From positions 106,373 through 170,372 of the forward strand of contig WION01000094.1 of assembly GCA_015039365.1 (NCBI GenBank): DNA of 64,000 nucleotides. The letters are read 5' to 3'. Source of the stretch: Amanita rubescens (Eukaryota; Basidiomycota; Agaricomycetes; Agaricales; Amanitaceae). This document shows positions 36,901 to 47,918 of the stretch, in pieces (the first letter of the stretch is position 1; each line of letters begins with the position of its first letter). The notes under the pieces are model-generated. The model worked only from the letters and a program-made list of their open reading frames with translations, was not told the origin of the DNA and made no database searches. A program made the position numbers and the translations under genes.

Positions 36901-39182
36901 CTTCGGGGTCTTTGATGGCCTGACACGCCGTAGATGCCCACTGGAAAAGCCCTTCTGAGCTCTCAACTAGCATCTGACACCAACGTTTGTTAGGCCATTT
37001 TTCTTCTAAGCTACTGACGTCAGACAGATGTGTCTCGACGAACAGACTGATGTCAGCTGTATTAGATGCTTCATCGATGGTGTCCATATTTCTCAACAAA
37101 CTATGCCGATTATTCTTGAAGGCACCAACGATGTCCGGCACCGGACGTGCTGTCATGAGAATACGGAAATTGGAAGGAAGATCTGAAATGCCCTTGGCCA
37201 GCGTGTCAAGAAGATCTTTGCGAGATTGCCCTTCAGCGCTCTCATCCAGACCGTCAATAACGACAAGAATCGGCCCGACGGTCGTCAGTGCCATCGCGGG
37301 TTCCAGGATAAATTTTTTGAATTGCTCGGTGGCTGAGACGGTTGTTCGAAGGGAACGATCATCCTTAACGATATTACCAAGAGACATCTTCCAGTGCTGA
37401 TCGACATCAGCGATGTTTAATGCAATTGTACTGAGGAGGTTGTCGGGGCGGCGATTGGCTTGGTCCGCACGAGCGAAGCAATAAGACGATCCCAGTCGTT
37501 TTTGCCCATAGAACAATTTTGCGATGGTGTGCGCGACAGCGGATTTTCCCGACCCTGCCACACCACTTAAGAGAAAAATGCGAGGAACGTCGTCTCCGTT
37601 GGGGCTATTGACCCACTGAATGACCTCTTTGATGATCATATCGCGAGTCCCAGGAAGACATCCCTTGGCAGGGTCAAAACGTGCACCATTGGCATAGGGT
37701 ATGTCATGGAGGTTGAAATCCGTGGCTTAACAGAAATTAGTTAAAGTGGAAGTACATGATATACGAGGTCTCTGACCAAAACTATTGAGATCGCCGAATA
37801 TGCGGGAGACGATAATCTCGGTCTGAAGAATGGCACGATCTTGAAAAGCTGACTTGAGTTCGTTGAACTTGTCCTCGTATTGCTTGATCTTGCTATCAGC
37901 GTTCGACATGAAACTATTTTTGAGGGTTCGTTCCCCTGTTAAGGAGCGCAACAGTGAGACCCTCCGATGTGAAGTGTAGATGACGACCTACATAAGCTCT
38001 TGTTCATGGCATAGTCGCGAATAAAATATGCGCACTCCGTGGCTTGCTGTGACATGAGTTCAATGATCGGACCGTGTGATTCAATTTTCTTGATGGGCTC
38101 GGCCTCCTTGACAAACGAAAAAACGTCGTCCATGATCTCGACGAGGCGAACGATGCAGCTGTCGCGATCAACTTGAGCCAAGATGGTCTGGGACAGGTCC
38201 AGATCAGAATGAATATGTAAAGTGTGCGAAGAACGAACCTTAGGCACAACAGAGAGGATGCTCCACGCCATATTAGCGTATGGGTGAACCTGGATATTCG
38301 ATCGCCTTGGGAATCAGAGACAGCGGAGAGTTCATCAGTTCGACCACTTACACGTGCAATCCCATCGACAAATTCGGTGAACAATTTAACTTTCTGTAGG
38401 AGCGGTTCCCAGGTAGTTGACAAGGAGTTGATACTAGCTACTACCGCAACAGAAGCATTGACTGCGCCTTGCATCGGTTTGATCGACGATGGCGCCAGCT
38501 TCATGTGGACAAGTGCATCCTTTGCCTCTGCAACGGCCTCTTCCATGTTCAATCCTGCTGCATCGGAGGTCTTCGACGTAGCGGTAATCGTGAATTCGAT
38601 GACGATCTGTGTTTTGCGTTGATTCCCTTGGGAATCATATTTGTATAGCTCCCGAGTGATAGCTAAGAGTAAAGATTATTAGTGGAAGGAGCTCAACATG
38701 GAATCATACAGACCTCCAGCCGTTCCTTCAGTAAGAAGTAACTCAATCACGTCTTTTGTTCCACCGATAAATTTGTCCTTGAGGATATTCTTGGCATAGA
38801 GCCGACACTCCAACATGGAAGAGCTTAATGCATTGCTACCACAAGCATTGGTAACGCCGTGAGATTTAGAGGGCTTCAAGTATACTCACAAATAGAAACT
38901 ACTGGTCCACGAAGCTATATTTCCCTTTGCCAGTCCAGTCTTATGTTTCGACTCCCCGTCGATCACCAGTTCCACGTAAAATTTGTCAAGAAGCTTTATT
39001 CCATCGATTGGGAGTTTCCGACCTCTGATATCTGCCTTTGATAGTTAGATGACTCCAATTCAGGATCAATGACGACACACCTTTGATACTTGCCGATATG
39101 GAGCTGTGAAACGTTTAGTCACAAATATAGGACGAAGAAATTATACTCACGTTGAGGCAGGAGCGGTGGTGTTCACGTTCAT
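33913..39182 (-). CDS. NLR-like protein: C2-like, NACHT NTPase, 14 WD40 repeats
   Basis: STAND-type signalling NTPase of the fungal NACHT-WD40 class, whose ascomycete members (HET-E/HET-D) control heterokaryon incompatibility. The start ATG at 39180-39182 leads through two small introns to a C2-like domain (IRGRKLPIDGIKLLDKFYVE, GLAKGNIASWTSSFYF), a helical segment (MEEAVAEAKDALVHMKLAP), a linker ending DPAKGCLPGTRD, and the NACHT domain with Walker A (LLSGVAGSGKSAVAHTIA), Walker B (ILVVIDGLDESAEG) and a sensor-like ILMTARPVPD. A winged-helix-like part follows, then a WD40 array of 14 units of 43 residues in one exon. No premature stop is seen. A short tail after the array ends at 33913. Ligand and outcome are unknown; a role in self/non-self recognition is inference from the architecture and repeat pattern. 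Confidence 0.9.
34130..35931 (-). repeat. Tandem array of 14 WD40-coding units, about 129 bp each
   Basis: Fourteen head-to-tail units encode a 43-residue WD40 motif (GH-x-x-x-V-x-S-V-A-F-S-Q-D-S-K to R-V-W-D-A-E-T-G-E-V-V-V-G-P-L-K). Units are nearly identical over most codons. Differences cluster at the three residues after GH, one residue two past the conserved V, the residue after SGS (W, L, S, F or R), and the residue after DSK. The fourth unit is degenerate (KEIDGVNS in place of KGHTDGVSS). Plus-strand open frames here are mirror images of this array. Confidence 0.93.
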
Positions 39183-40040
39183 TTCTCAAAGGAAAGATAA
39201 GAGCGGTGTGATAGAATGCATGGATGCAGAGCGCCTGGTCCCTCTAATACCATCCTCTATTCTCACGTTCGTGACGTTCCGAATTATGTCTCTACTGGAA
39301 TAACGGAGAGATAGATAAGTAGTGGGCTGCGGTGGACAGTGATACTTTGAATTTCCACGCTCTGCTCCCGGGCCGCTAACGCCGTAATCATTCCTCAGGC
39401 CTCAGGATGACAGCATGCTCGATGTCAATGACCCCAATGCCTGAGCGCAGTGGACCATATTGGTTAACATAGATATGGTCATATGACACTTGTAACTACT
39501 AACCAGGATACAGCTCTCGCGTTGGAATGGCTGACATCCATTCCGCTGCTTTGCATTCCGCAAGTGCGGTGGGTCGTCGACGTTCGCGCAGGTCGCATTG
39601 CGAGTTCCTTCATCCCTTTCCCAATCATTTATGTAACGTTCATTCAGTCCCCGTGGGTCACCAACCCTTTCACAAGCGATACAGCGTAGCAGAATAAAGA
39701 GTACTCTGAGACTCGGAAGAGATCCGAAACGCTTACGCTCGAGGTACGCCGCAACTTCTTTTGTTGGTTGAACTTGAAACTTCAGAGAAACGTTGGCCAA
39801 ATCCTAACAAGCGCACCATTAGGCGCGGGCCCCAGCTGACCACGTCTAGATCTCACTGTGCGCGCTTGAGCTTAAAGCAAAACGTTCGCCATGCTTGAGT
39901 TTGACGCAGTACAGAGGGACCGAGGGTAGATCTGGGTAGATGGCGTCCTACACGAGCACGTTTACGTATGATCCCCGCAACCTGAAAAGTGGAGGGCGGC
40001 TTCTGCTTCCTAAAATAAATCGCTTCAGGACATCTCTCGA
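39183..40040. other. Intergenic region
   Basis: About 860 bp upstream of the NLR start. No conserved coding sequence recognised on either strand. It should contain the NLR promoter. Confidence 0.35.
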
Positions 40041-40525
40041 ATGAGGGCTCTCAAAGGTACAACCTCGTATCTCCTCATATAGTTCATCCTTCTCCTAGCT
40101 CTTTTCGGCAGTTTACTTGCCCAATTCATCTATCCGGTTGTGCTAGACTTCAGCAATTCCTATTGGATCTGGTATCGAGATACTGAAACCGTACCAGCCT
40201 ACGCACGCCGTTGGAGATTTCCGCTACGACCTGGCGGACCACTCCGCCTCCACAGAAATTATCATTACTGCGGATAATAACTGTACTCTGTGGGTCAAGT
40301 TGGATAGGGTAACGACCTCAAGAATACTGCGTCGCCCTCAATCCGTATTATAACGTCTTTGCTGCCCGGGTCATTAACGCTCCTGGCGGCGCGATCAACC
40401 CGGCTCCATCGCTCGCCGCTATCGAGATTTTTTATTTTGATGGGAAAACCAAAATGATCGTGAGCGACAGCAGCTGGCTCGCAAACGGCGCTTCACCTGG
40501 ATTCAGACAGCGCACACTATCTTAG
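40041..40525 (+). pseudogene. Decayed gene for a secreted protein with a galactose-binding-like beta-sandwich domain
   Basis: Fragments of one protein read in shifting frames. They include a signal-peptide-like stretch (FILLLALFGSLLAQ), SYWIWYRDTETVPAYARRWRF, then in the next frame FRYDLADHSASTEIIITADN with NCTLWV, and after further breaks ALNPYYNVFAARVINAPGG, SLAAIEIFYFDGKTKMIVSD and SSWLANGASPGF. The order resembles secreted mushroom proteins with a carbohydrate-binding-like domain (TADN..LYVNG, NVFA, SDSSW). The frame changes near 40211-40225, a stop TAG is met around 40305-40307, and the frame changes again near 40340. The 3' end stops short. The precise family is not certain; the broken state is clear. 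Confidence 0.65.
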
Positions 40526-40720
40526 CCCTCCCTGTTGCATCATATTAAATACGGGCACAGAAATAACTGAACAGTGGTAGCCCTAAATGTCGGCGCTTGG
40601 TGTCGAACTTGTAATAGGTCAAATTCGAGTGGCTAGGGAAAATGACTTAGATAACAGTATAGCAGTAACCCGGTTAGTCCGAATCACCTTTCAATCCAAT
40701 TATTAGCGCGCAGTTAAAAC

Positions 40721-40794
40721 GGCCGACTAGCTCAGTTGGTTAGAGCGTCGTACTAATAATGCGAAGGTCTTGGGTTCAATCCCCACGTTGGCCA
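40721..40794 (+). tRNA. tRNA-Ile (anticodon AAU)
   Basis: A 74-nt cloverleaf. The acceptor GGCCGAC pairs with GUUGGCC (one G-U), followed by discriminator A. The D arm GCUC...GAGC has loop AGUUGGUUA. The anticodon stem UCGUA/UGCGA encloses loop CUAAUAA, giving anticodon AAU. The T loop UUCAAUC is standard. No intron. The T stem UUGGG/CCCAC has one terminal U-C mismatch. Internal A box and B box (GGUUCAAUCCC) are present. A T-run follows at 40800-40806 and fits an RNA polymerase III terminator. Confidence 0.95.
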
Positions 40795-40888
40795 TGTAAT
40801 TTTTTATATATACTCGGATACATTGAGTAGTTCCACGAGAGTACCAGAATGTCGTATCCAAAGTGTCCTCTGATACTCGTACCAGCAT

Positions 40889-41973
40889 TTAGTTTACAGT
40901 TCGTCCAGTTCCACACTGTTGTTCCAGCTCTTCTTCCTGCTTCCTTAGTCGATTCATCGTCGCGCTAAGTATTCTCTGTCTCCGCTCCTCAGCAGACTCG
41001 ACCAAGGATCCTACATCGTTGCCTCCAAGAACGTGCGTATGTGTGTCTGCTTCTAGCTCTGGAAATGGGATGTACACATCCGCTTCGCCATTTAGACGAC
41101 GAGTGCCATTACCCTCGGCAAGTTCAAACTCTGCAACCTCTCGATTGAGCTTCGAGTTGAGTTCTTTGAACTAGGGTACAGGTTTGTGTCAGTCTGCAAA
41201 CCTAGATCGCATTGACGCATCGCGCTTACATTTTCATCGTGATCGCCCCAGACATTATGCGTCAATTCATGACACAACACTCTCCTTACTTCCCTGTAGG
41301 TTCTAAACCCATCATAACGGTCCGTCCGCAAGCGTAGCTTTATACTCTGTCCTGCATTGACATTGAGTCCCAATAATTCTGGATGTTCGTGCGGCGCAAG
41401 TTCCGTCAAAACACCAACAGAGAACTGGTGTTTCTGCATGATACGCCTAATGGCGGGGTCTTCGGATAACTTGGTAAGGAGTGCAAGGGCACTGGATGGA
41501 TTGGGGAGATGAGATAATGGAACCAGTTCATGGAAACGATAGTTGGTATAGGATTGACTTGGAGGAGGCCCTGTGGATCGTACCTGTGAAATATTCGCCA
41601 ACACTGCGATAGAGGAGGGAATAACACTCACTTTAACTTGGGGTTTTAATGCCCGTTCCCTTAATATTTTCTCTCGTTTCCGTTGAGCATTTTCGGCATC
41701 TTTCATTCCACCTAGCTCCTGCATCGTCGCCCCGAGAAGCTGAATCTTCATTCCATCCTTCAGCCCTACCTCAATCACCGTCGTATCTTCATCCTGACTA
41801 GTAGAAGTTGCTTTCTTCCCCTTGTACAGCAGCTTTTGTAGCGATGGCGGCACTGACGTCAGCTCTTCCAGACATGCCTGTAAGGCAGAAAGCGTGCTGT
41901 CTGGCAGTACAGAGAGCGCGTGTTGAGCCCCTCGATATGTTACTGTTAGCTTGATGGGTGTCTCCATAGACAT
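40889..41973 (-). CDS. Ubiquitin-like/WLM domain metalloprotease (Wss1-like family)
   Basis: Predicted zinc protease of the WLM group, relatives of yeast Wss1 and SPRTN which cut DNA-protein crosslinks or SUMO/ubiquitin-linked proteins. The N-terminus is a ubiquitin-like domain (IKLTVTYRGAQHALSVLP, SLQKLLYKGKKA, IEVGLKDGMKIQLLG). Then come a charged helix and the WLM domain (NYRFHELVPLSHLPNPSSAL, AIRRIMQKHQFSVGVLTEL, LGLNVNAGQSIKLRLRTDR) with the zinc-binding motif VLCHELTHNVWGDHDENF. The C-terminal helix is rich in Glu/Arg. It matches the fungal ubiquitin/WLM fusion proteins in length. One intron (gtgagt to cag, 48 nt) lies in frame without a stop, so its retention would not break the protein. 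The start at 41973 is the first ATG before the conserved domain. Confidence 0.9.
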
Positions 41974-43168
41974 TCTCGTGGTATCGGTTTGTGAGCGAAT
42001 GTCATGATGCTGTTGCCATTATATCATATATGGGTTGCTGACTGATTGTGCCCTGAATGAGTCAGCACCGAGTACGCAGCGCGTCTCAATTTATAACTGA
42101 AGAACTAATTAGTACCATTCCGACTTGGAGGTCGTTTGTCGTTTGCAAGCTTGGCGCCGTAGTGCGGCAGAGGCACAGAATTGAATATGGGACGGATGAC
42201 TCCAAGCGGAACAGGTTGCAGACCTCAACTAACCCTAGAGTTCCACGCCGCGGCGCGGTTGCGCTCTGCGTCCTCCAAACGCTGTCACACTCTCGCCTCA
42301 GCAAGCTTGACACTGAGGTAAAAAGGATATGGAGGGTTTGCTATGTTTCTTTCGTCGTCGAAATCGAAGTCACTCTCGTCACCTTCTATCGTACAAAACG
42401 GCAAGGAGAGATAGTAAATGTTTTGGATGTTGATGTTCACGGGTGGTGAATTTTTTTTAAAACACAGTGGAGTTAAACACGCCAATCGGAGGGCGGGGCG
42501 AGCTGTCATTGGTGGAGAGGCCATCCCAGTACGCTAAATAAAACGTGATGGAGATCAAATGATGAAAGGAGACGTACAGGTAAAATCCCAGCTCGTAACC
42601 GTCCGCCCACCCACCCAAGTTCTTGGAGAGAACTCCTAGGGTAGGATCACCACGGTGTTCGAACCAGTGAAGCGTCAGACCACAGATTGGACTCCAGCAT
42701 CACCAAGGCGCCTTGGAACCAAATGAGATGCAACATTGAAGTATGGTATGGAATGCCCAATGATCACGTTCAGATTGCTGGTTGTACTGGAGGAGGTGGT
42801 AACGGGGTTGATCTGCCGTCGGAGCAGGGAGTAGATCAGGACATATAACAATTCAGGCGACCCTTTTTTTTTGGCATGTGGGCGGCGGTGTGGATTGGGA
42901 TCTTTTGCAAGGCGGGTTGAGCGCCTCAGGGTACCGGTGGTATTGCTGGAAGGGGTGCATGATGAAAAGTAACGCGCGCGGCCGTCACTGGCACGTACTA
43001 ACCTCATGTTGTCAGCGCGATGGGTCAATGTCTTAGAGGAATCCAACATCAATGTCTAAACGTCTACCTTAAAAGTCCTATGTAGATCGAAGCTCTGGGT
43101 CAATCGTTTAAACGACCTCGATGTGCTTGTGTAGTAATAAAGTTAATATTTGTATCTGATCCACTTCC
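41974..43168. other. Intergenic region, nothing recognised
   Basis: About 1.2 kb. Open frames at 42057-42449 (+) and 42675-43052 (-) show no conserved motif. The 5' part of the heat-shock relic that follows is missing from here. It should contain the WLM-gene promoter. Confidence 0.35.
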
Positions 43169-43535
43169 ACAGATTGGACCTCCATGAAAATGTTGAAGCT
43201 AATACTGCAACGTTCGAGCTTCCTGGTCTCACCAAGGAGAGCGTGGACATCCACGTCCACAACGGCCGCCTGCATATTACTAAGCGGAGAAAGCAAAATC
43301 TCTGCCGATCACGAAGAGAGCGGTTGTGCGGTACGCGAACGTCGGTATGGCAAATTCTTCAGAACCTTGAAACTTCCGTACGGAGTAAAACAGTATTTTT
43401 GGGAATGGTGAACGTGTTTACTTACCTATGGCACAGGAAGACCAAGTCAATGCAAAGATGGACAATGGAATTTTGACAGTAACCTTCCCCAGGTCTACGC
43501 CTGAGACCGCACCAAAGAAGATCGCGGTTGAGTAG
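43169..43535 (+). pseudogene. Small heat-shock protein (Hsp20) relic, 5'-truncated and frameshifted
   Basis: Alpha-crystallin domain fragment. It begins after a possible acceptor with RLDLHENVEANTATFELPGL, TKESVDIHVHNGRLHI, then shifts frame near 43277-43282 to SGESKISADHEESG and RRYGKFFRTLKLPYGVK. A good intron (gtattt to ggcacag) leads to EDQVNAKMDNGILTVTFPR and a final KKIAVE before TAG. The usual N-terminus (start Met plus about 45 residues) is missing and I find no exon for it in the 1 kb upstream. The intact splice junction and ending suggest fairly recent loss. A second, more decayed copy is at 47594-47808. Confidence 0.78.
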
Positions 43536-44063
43536 ACAAATCGAAATCAACATTTGGACCACGTAATACTTGAGTTTGTTGTCGTTCGCCGAGTTGTATA
43601 GTCATTGATCTCGAATTCTATCATTTGACGGTGATAGCAAACTAGTGGTCAAACATTATCGATTGGCATTATCCTTGGTGATGTGACATTATGTTAGCAA
43701 AAATAGAAATGCTGCTTAGTCAACTCCAGTGGCTGTACACTACGCTATTGTTCGTAAATTTCAATTGCAGCTCGACACTGGCAATGGCTGTTCTAGGCGT
43801 CCGTGGAGATCGTCAATCGGTCTCGGAAAAAGTACGTTTAATAAGAGACTTTTAGAACAATTGACTCCATCTACCATTTTGAGCAGTGATTGACCGCCGG
43901 TTTTTCGTTTCTTACTGCGAATGGCCTTCAACAGGAAGAGAAGAACCTGAGCCACATCTTGGCTATGCGCCATTCTACGGTCTCTGAAAGGCTTACAACC
44001 GAAATACATAGGTTTGCTTTACGTGGCTCACGTCCTACTCTGGAAACGTGAATAATTCCGCGA
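43536..44063. other. Intergenic region between Hsp20 relic and left FunK1 arm
   Basis: About 530 bp. The first 90 bp are similar to the sequence just after the second Hsp20 relic (shared TAGTCATnGATnnnGAATTC-like run near 43600). No gene recognised. Confidence 0.35.
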
Positions 44064-46903
44064 ACCACGTGGTTGATCAGTTGTTTTGCAAACGGCCGCC
44101 CCGCCATCATATATTCTTTCTTGCGTCCCTTTACTTTAAATCCACACGGTTCACAACTCCGCCGTGCCACCATCATCTTTGCCTCCTTCAGATCCTTCAA
44201 ATCCTCCCGCCTCCCAATCTGACTTTTCCTGGTATTTTGCCCCTTTAGGAAAGTGCACGACTCGCCCTTTGTCCTTGCGAAGCCACAGTAAACCACTTGA
44301 TAAATAGTATAAGTAAACCCCCGCCACTTTGAAACAATGTCCTCCGAGACTTCAGGATTCAATTCCCATTCCTGCTCCTCCTGTTCATATAACAGTGACT
44401 ATTATAGTGACTATTGCAGTGAGTCGCTTAGATTCGCCAGTTCTCGCTCATACTTACGGAATGACACCAGGTGGTTGTTCCATGAATTCGACGCCTCACC
44501 GACGCGGTGTATCTGATGCCGGGTATACCGTCGATGAGATGAGAGCCGAGCTCCAAAGGGACGTCTCGGAAAGGATCGCCGACGAGAAGTTGGGCATCTA
44601 TGCCTTCCTCCGTCACGTCTGGGGTTTGAGTGAACAAGCTCTGGACAAGATTCACGAGGCGGCGGAAACTCTCAAATCATCTTTGCCAACAGATCTCCTT
44701 CAGGCGTATAAGGCCGCTTTCGACCATGAGCCAAAGGCTTATCGGCCCTTCTTGGATATCTCAAAGCACCTAATTGAGGAGCTTGGAAAGATTGGACTTC
44801 CCGTGCTGGACTCGTTTGATCGCTTCCAAACGTCCAGTGGCGGTTGGCCAATAAATAATGGACACAATCTGCGCAAGCCGGACGTCGTCGTCTCTTTTGA
44901 ACCCACGGAGATCACATGGGGCAATGTGATTGCACCGTTCGAATTCAAGACTCGCGATAAAAGCGCGAGGGGACGAAAATCTCATGGACGAGTCCTTCCC
45001 GAAGGGTCAATTCCAGCGTCGTCTAGAAAGAACCTCTTTCACGCAGAAAGTGCACCCGTTAGCCACTCTCGACGCCTGCTTTTCGATGAAAGCGTACTAC
45101 GCGACACTCGCGGTGGTGCCACCAGTCGCGATCAGCCGGGAAGGTCTGGTGTTACCCCTAGTGTATCGTGCGCATCCTCATCGATGCCACCGGGCAGTCA
45201 GGCAGCGGGAGCCGAGCTAAGCAACGCCGTTGAGGGCGGCATCCAGTTTGAATTCCGATCGCGTCAAGCCAAAGCACAAGTTGGCGAAAAATCCACAACA
45301 TCAAAGAAGAGGAGTTCCCCGAAGCCTCCTCGTTCCAGGGCTTCTTCTACGTCGTCCGCCAGAGTCAACCTCAATCGTAAATCTAAGCCTGAGCCAATCG
45401 AGCCACAATTATCCAGCTCTATGAAGCGGAAGGCTGACGATACCCTTGTCTCCGTCCCACGCAAGCGTCAAAACAAGAAACCTTCCCTTAACCGAGACCA
45501 CATGCAGTTGGCTCGCTATGCCTTAGAATGCATGGCCGCTGCTAGCCGTCATTACGTCACAGGCGTTCTTGTCGATCGCTTCAACATTTCTTTGTGGTAT
45601 TACGATCGTGCTACCGTGGCTCACACCGTCCTGTTCGACTTTGAGGATGAACCACACTTGTTGGCAATGGTGTTATATGCTCTTTGTGAATGCACCCCGC
45701 GCCAGGCCGGGTTTGACCCGTTCATCATTCCTGCGTCCGAACCGTGCCCATCGGATGTCGACCAACTGTTCGAAACAGCAATAAGCGCAAAACAGTCCAA
45801 AGGCGATCAAGTCGTCCTTGTATTGGGTGATCAAACGATCAAAAGCTTCGGGATAACAGGCGACAAGCTCTTCGCAAATAGAGGCTTACTTGGACGCGGG
45901 ACGAATGTTTTTCCTGTAGAAGAGATCGGCGGGAACGAGGACGACGAAAACGCGGACCTTGTTCTCAAAATGACATGGCCAGACAATCAGCGGAAGAGAG
46001 AAGCGGACGTGATAGGTCAGCTTCGCGAAGCCATCCCTGACATGGCCCAACATTTACCAGATGTGATGTGTTCCGCCGACATGACTGCGGAAGAGGTTCG
46101 TCTGCCAAGGCATCTCTTAGGTATCAACGTCGTTCCAAATTTGGAACGATGCTTCCACGCATTTGTGATGTCTCGCTACAAGGCCTTATGGATGGTTGAC
46201 AGTGTCGAGGAATTCCAAAATGTATTTGTTGATTGCGTCGAATGTAAGTTCCTTGTCCACAATCGTCGTTCAATATTGAGCGAGAGATAATTTAGGTCAC
46301 TATGCTGCGTATCGGCGAGGGCGTGTGCTTCATCGTGATCTGAGCATCAATAATCTTATGTGCGACAAGAAATCCACTCGCTATATTGGGATTCTGTCGG
46401 ATTGGGACCTAGCCTCACTCATTGACGAACTGAACGCGGTCATCCCTTCCAACGCGCAACATCGTACCGGCACGATCCCCTTCATGTCAATCAGTTTATT
46501 GAAAGGAAATCCGCCTCACAAGTATTGCCACGACCTCGAATCGTTTTTCTATATCCTCATATGGGCTGCCGTCCACTTTGACCTTCGGAAGAAGCAATGC
46601 TTACCTTCACCGCTCACGTTCAAAAAATGGAATAATTCAGACTTACTGGATGCTGCTCAGCCGAAGGTTAATTGTTTGGCCTTTCCCGGCGAGCTTGCCC
46701 CCTTTATATTGGACGACTTCAAAGAACTTTTTCATACATGGATTTTGTCGCTGAGGGATTTGTTCCACGAAGCCTATAATGTCAGTAACTCCGGGCTAGT
46801 TGTAAACACAAGGGACGGTTGGAGTGGAATCATACTTGAACGTCTAGAAAAGAATATCACTTTTGAAGCTTTCATGTCAGCGATTGGACGGGAGCCTCGC
46901 CAT
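44064..46903 (+). repeat. Left arm of a 2.85-kb inverted duplication (FunK1 copy)
   Basis: Nearly identical, in reverse complement, to 52893-55749. The similarity covers about 270 bp upstream of the start codon and almost the whole gene. The outer end carries the 10-bp palindrome ACCACGTGGT (44064-44073). Similarity fades around the stop codon. Confidence 0.85.
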
Positions 46904-46915
46904 ACGTATACATAA
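44337..46915 (+). CDS. FunK1-family protein kinase, open copy
   Basis: Protein kinase of FunK1, a family greatly expanded in multicellular basidiomycetes, roles mostly unknown. The start ATG at 44337 begins MSSETSGFNSHSCSSCSY and a gtgagt intron leads to GCSMNSTPHRRGVSDAG. The N-terminal regulatory part (YRPFLDISKHLIEELGKIGL, NLRKPDVVVSFEP) is followed by a basic Ser-rich linker (KKRSSPKPPRSRASS, SMKRKADDTL) and the kinase domain: GVLVDRFNISLWYYDRATV, IKSFGITGDKLFANRGLLGR, ADLVLKMTWPDNQRKREA, then after one intron the catalytic loop VLHRDLSINNLM, the metal site LSDWDLASL (DWD in place of DFG, normal for FunK1) and HDLESFFYILIWA. All key residues are present. It is the partner of a frameshifted inverted copy at 52883-55477. 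Confidence 0.92.
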
Positions 46916-47593
46916 TGACCAAGGTAGATGCAGGTCTTAGCATAAATTTGCCATTGAATATGTATCTTGATGAATTTGTTACTCCTTGAATATAAATCTC
47001 GTATTGGATGTATGGATAGGAACGACCGACGGTGATATTTTTTGCAGTTCGTCCAAGCGTGAAGTACTTAGACTTGTAATGACTCGTCGGAAATAGGCTC
47101 GACGAAAGATGCTCAATGTACATACACATATAGTAGTAGGTCCTTTGATACAACTACCATTGGAACTCCATTGGCATGGTTCGATTAAAAACAATTTCTT
47201 TCACAGAAATTCAGATACCTAAGCCGCAGCGCTAACCCCCAAACTCGATAACTATGCACACAGCCTGACACTTGCCTTCATTAGTACTGCTACTACTGCA
47301 GTTACACGTCGTTCACGCCATAAGTAGGGCAAAGTAACCTCGACATTTGCTGGCCTCGTGCGTCAAAATCTATACACAGCGAATTTTCTACTTGGTAGCA
47401 GTGCGATGACTTCGGCTTCTTGGCAGTGGCCAAATTTGTCATTGTCTACTTATGATTGTGTTCGCATTGTCAGTGCCAATCGCCCAATCGCTGTTGTCGG
47501 TAGCAGGAAACCAGAAACCAGAGGTCGATACGGGAAGAAAACTTGAGTTCCAGGCCCGCTTCCGACTAGTCTTCTCATTCGTAGATTCTAACC
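46916..47593. other. Intergenic region
   Basis: About 680 bp between the FunK1 stop and the second Hsp20 relic. No conserved frame recognised. Confidence 0.35.
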
Positions 47594-47808
47594 CCGACAT
47601 CCACGTCGACGGTGTGACAACAGAGATATATTAACGCGTTAACGGAATTTAAAATATCTTGGGAACGTGGCTTGGCTTTGCGCGGACATATGGCAAATTT
47701 ACAGGACCTTGAAGTTGACGCAGTGAGCGGACCAAGTCAATGTGGTATTTCGACCATTACTTTCCCCTTGTCTATTGCACCGAATTCGAAGAAGATTACG
47801 ATTGCATA
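47594..47808 (+). pseudogene. Second, strongly decayed Hsp20 relic
   Basis: Nucleotide-level relic of the same small heat-shock gene as at 43169-43535. Matching pieces, in order, are GACATCCACGTCGACG, TATGGCAAATTTACAG with GACCTTGAAGTT, GGACCAAGTCAATG, ACCATTACTTTCCCC and AAGAAGATTACGATTGCATAG. The parts between are shortened or scrambled and no open frame spans them. The 3' flank also resembles the flank of the first relic, so both come from one duplicated segment rather than two independent genes. Confidence 0.6.
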
Positions 47809-47918
47809 GACGAATTGAAAGCAGCATTCGAGCTACGAAAAACTGAATTAGTACTTGTTGAATTGCGTAGTCATCGATTCATTAGGAATGCATTTACACA
47901 ACCACAACCTAACTAGCA

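Noticed and set aside
42057..42449. 130-codon plus-strand frame
   Set aside because: No family resemblance and biased residue content; probably chance.
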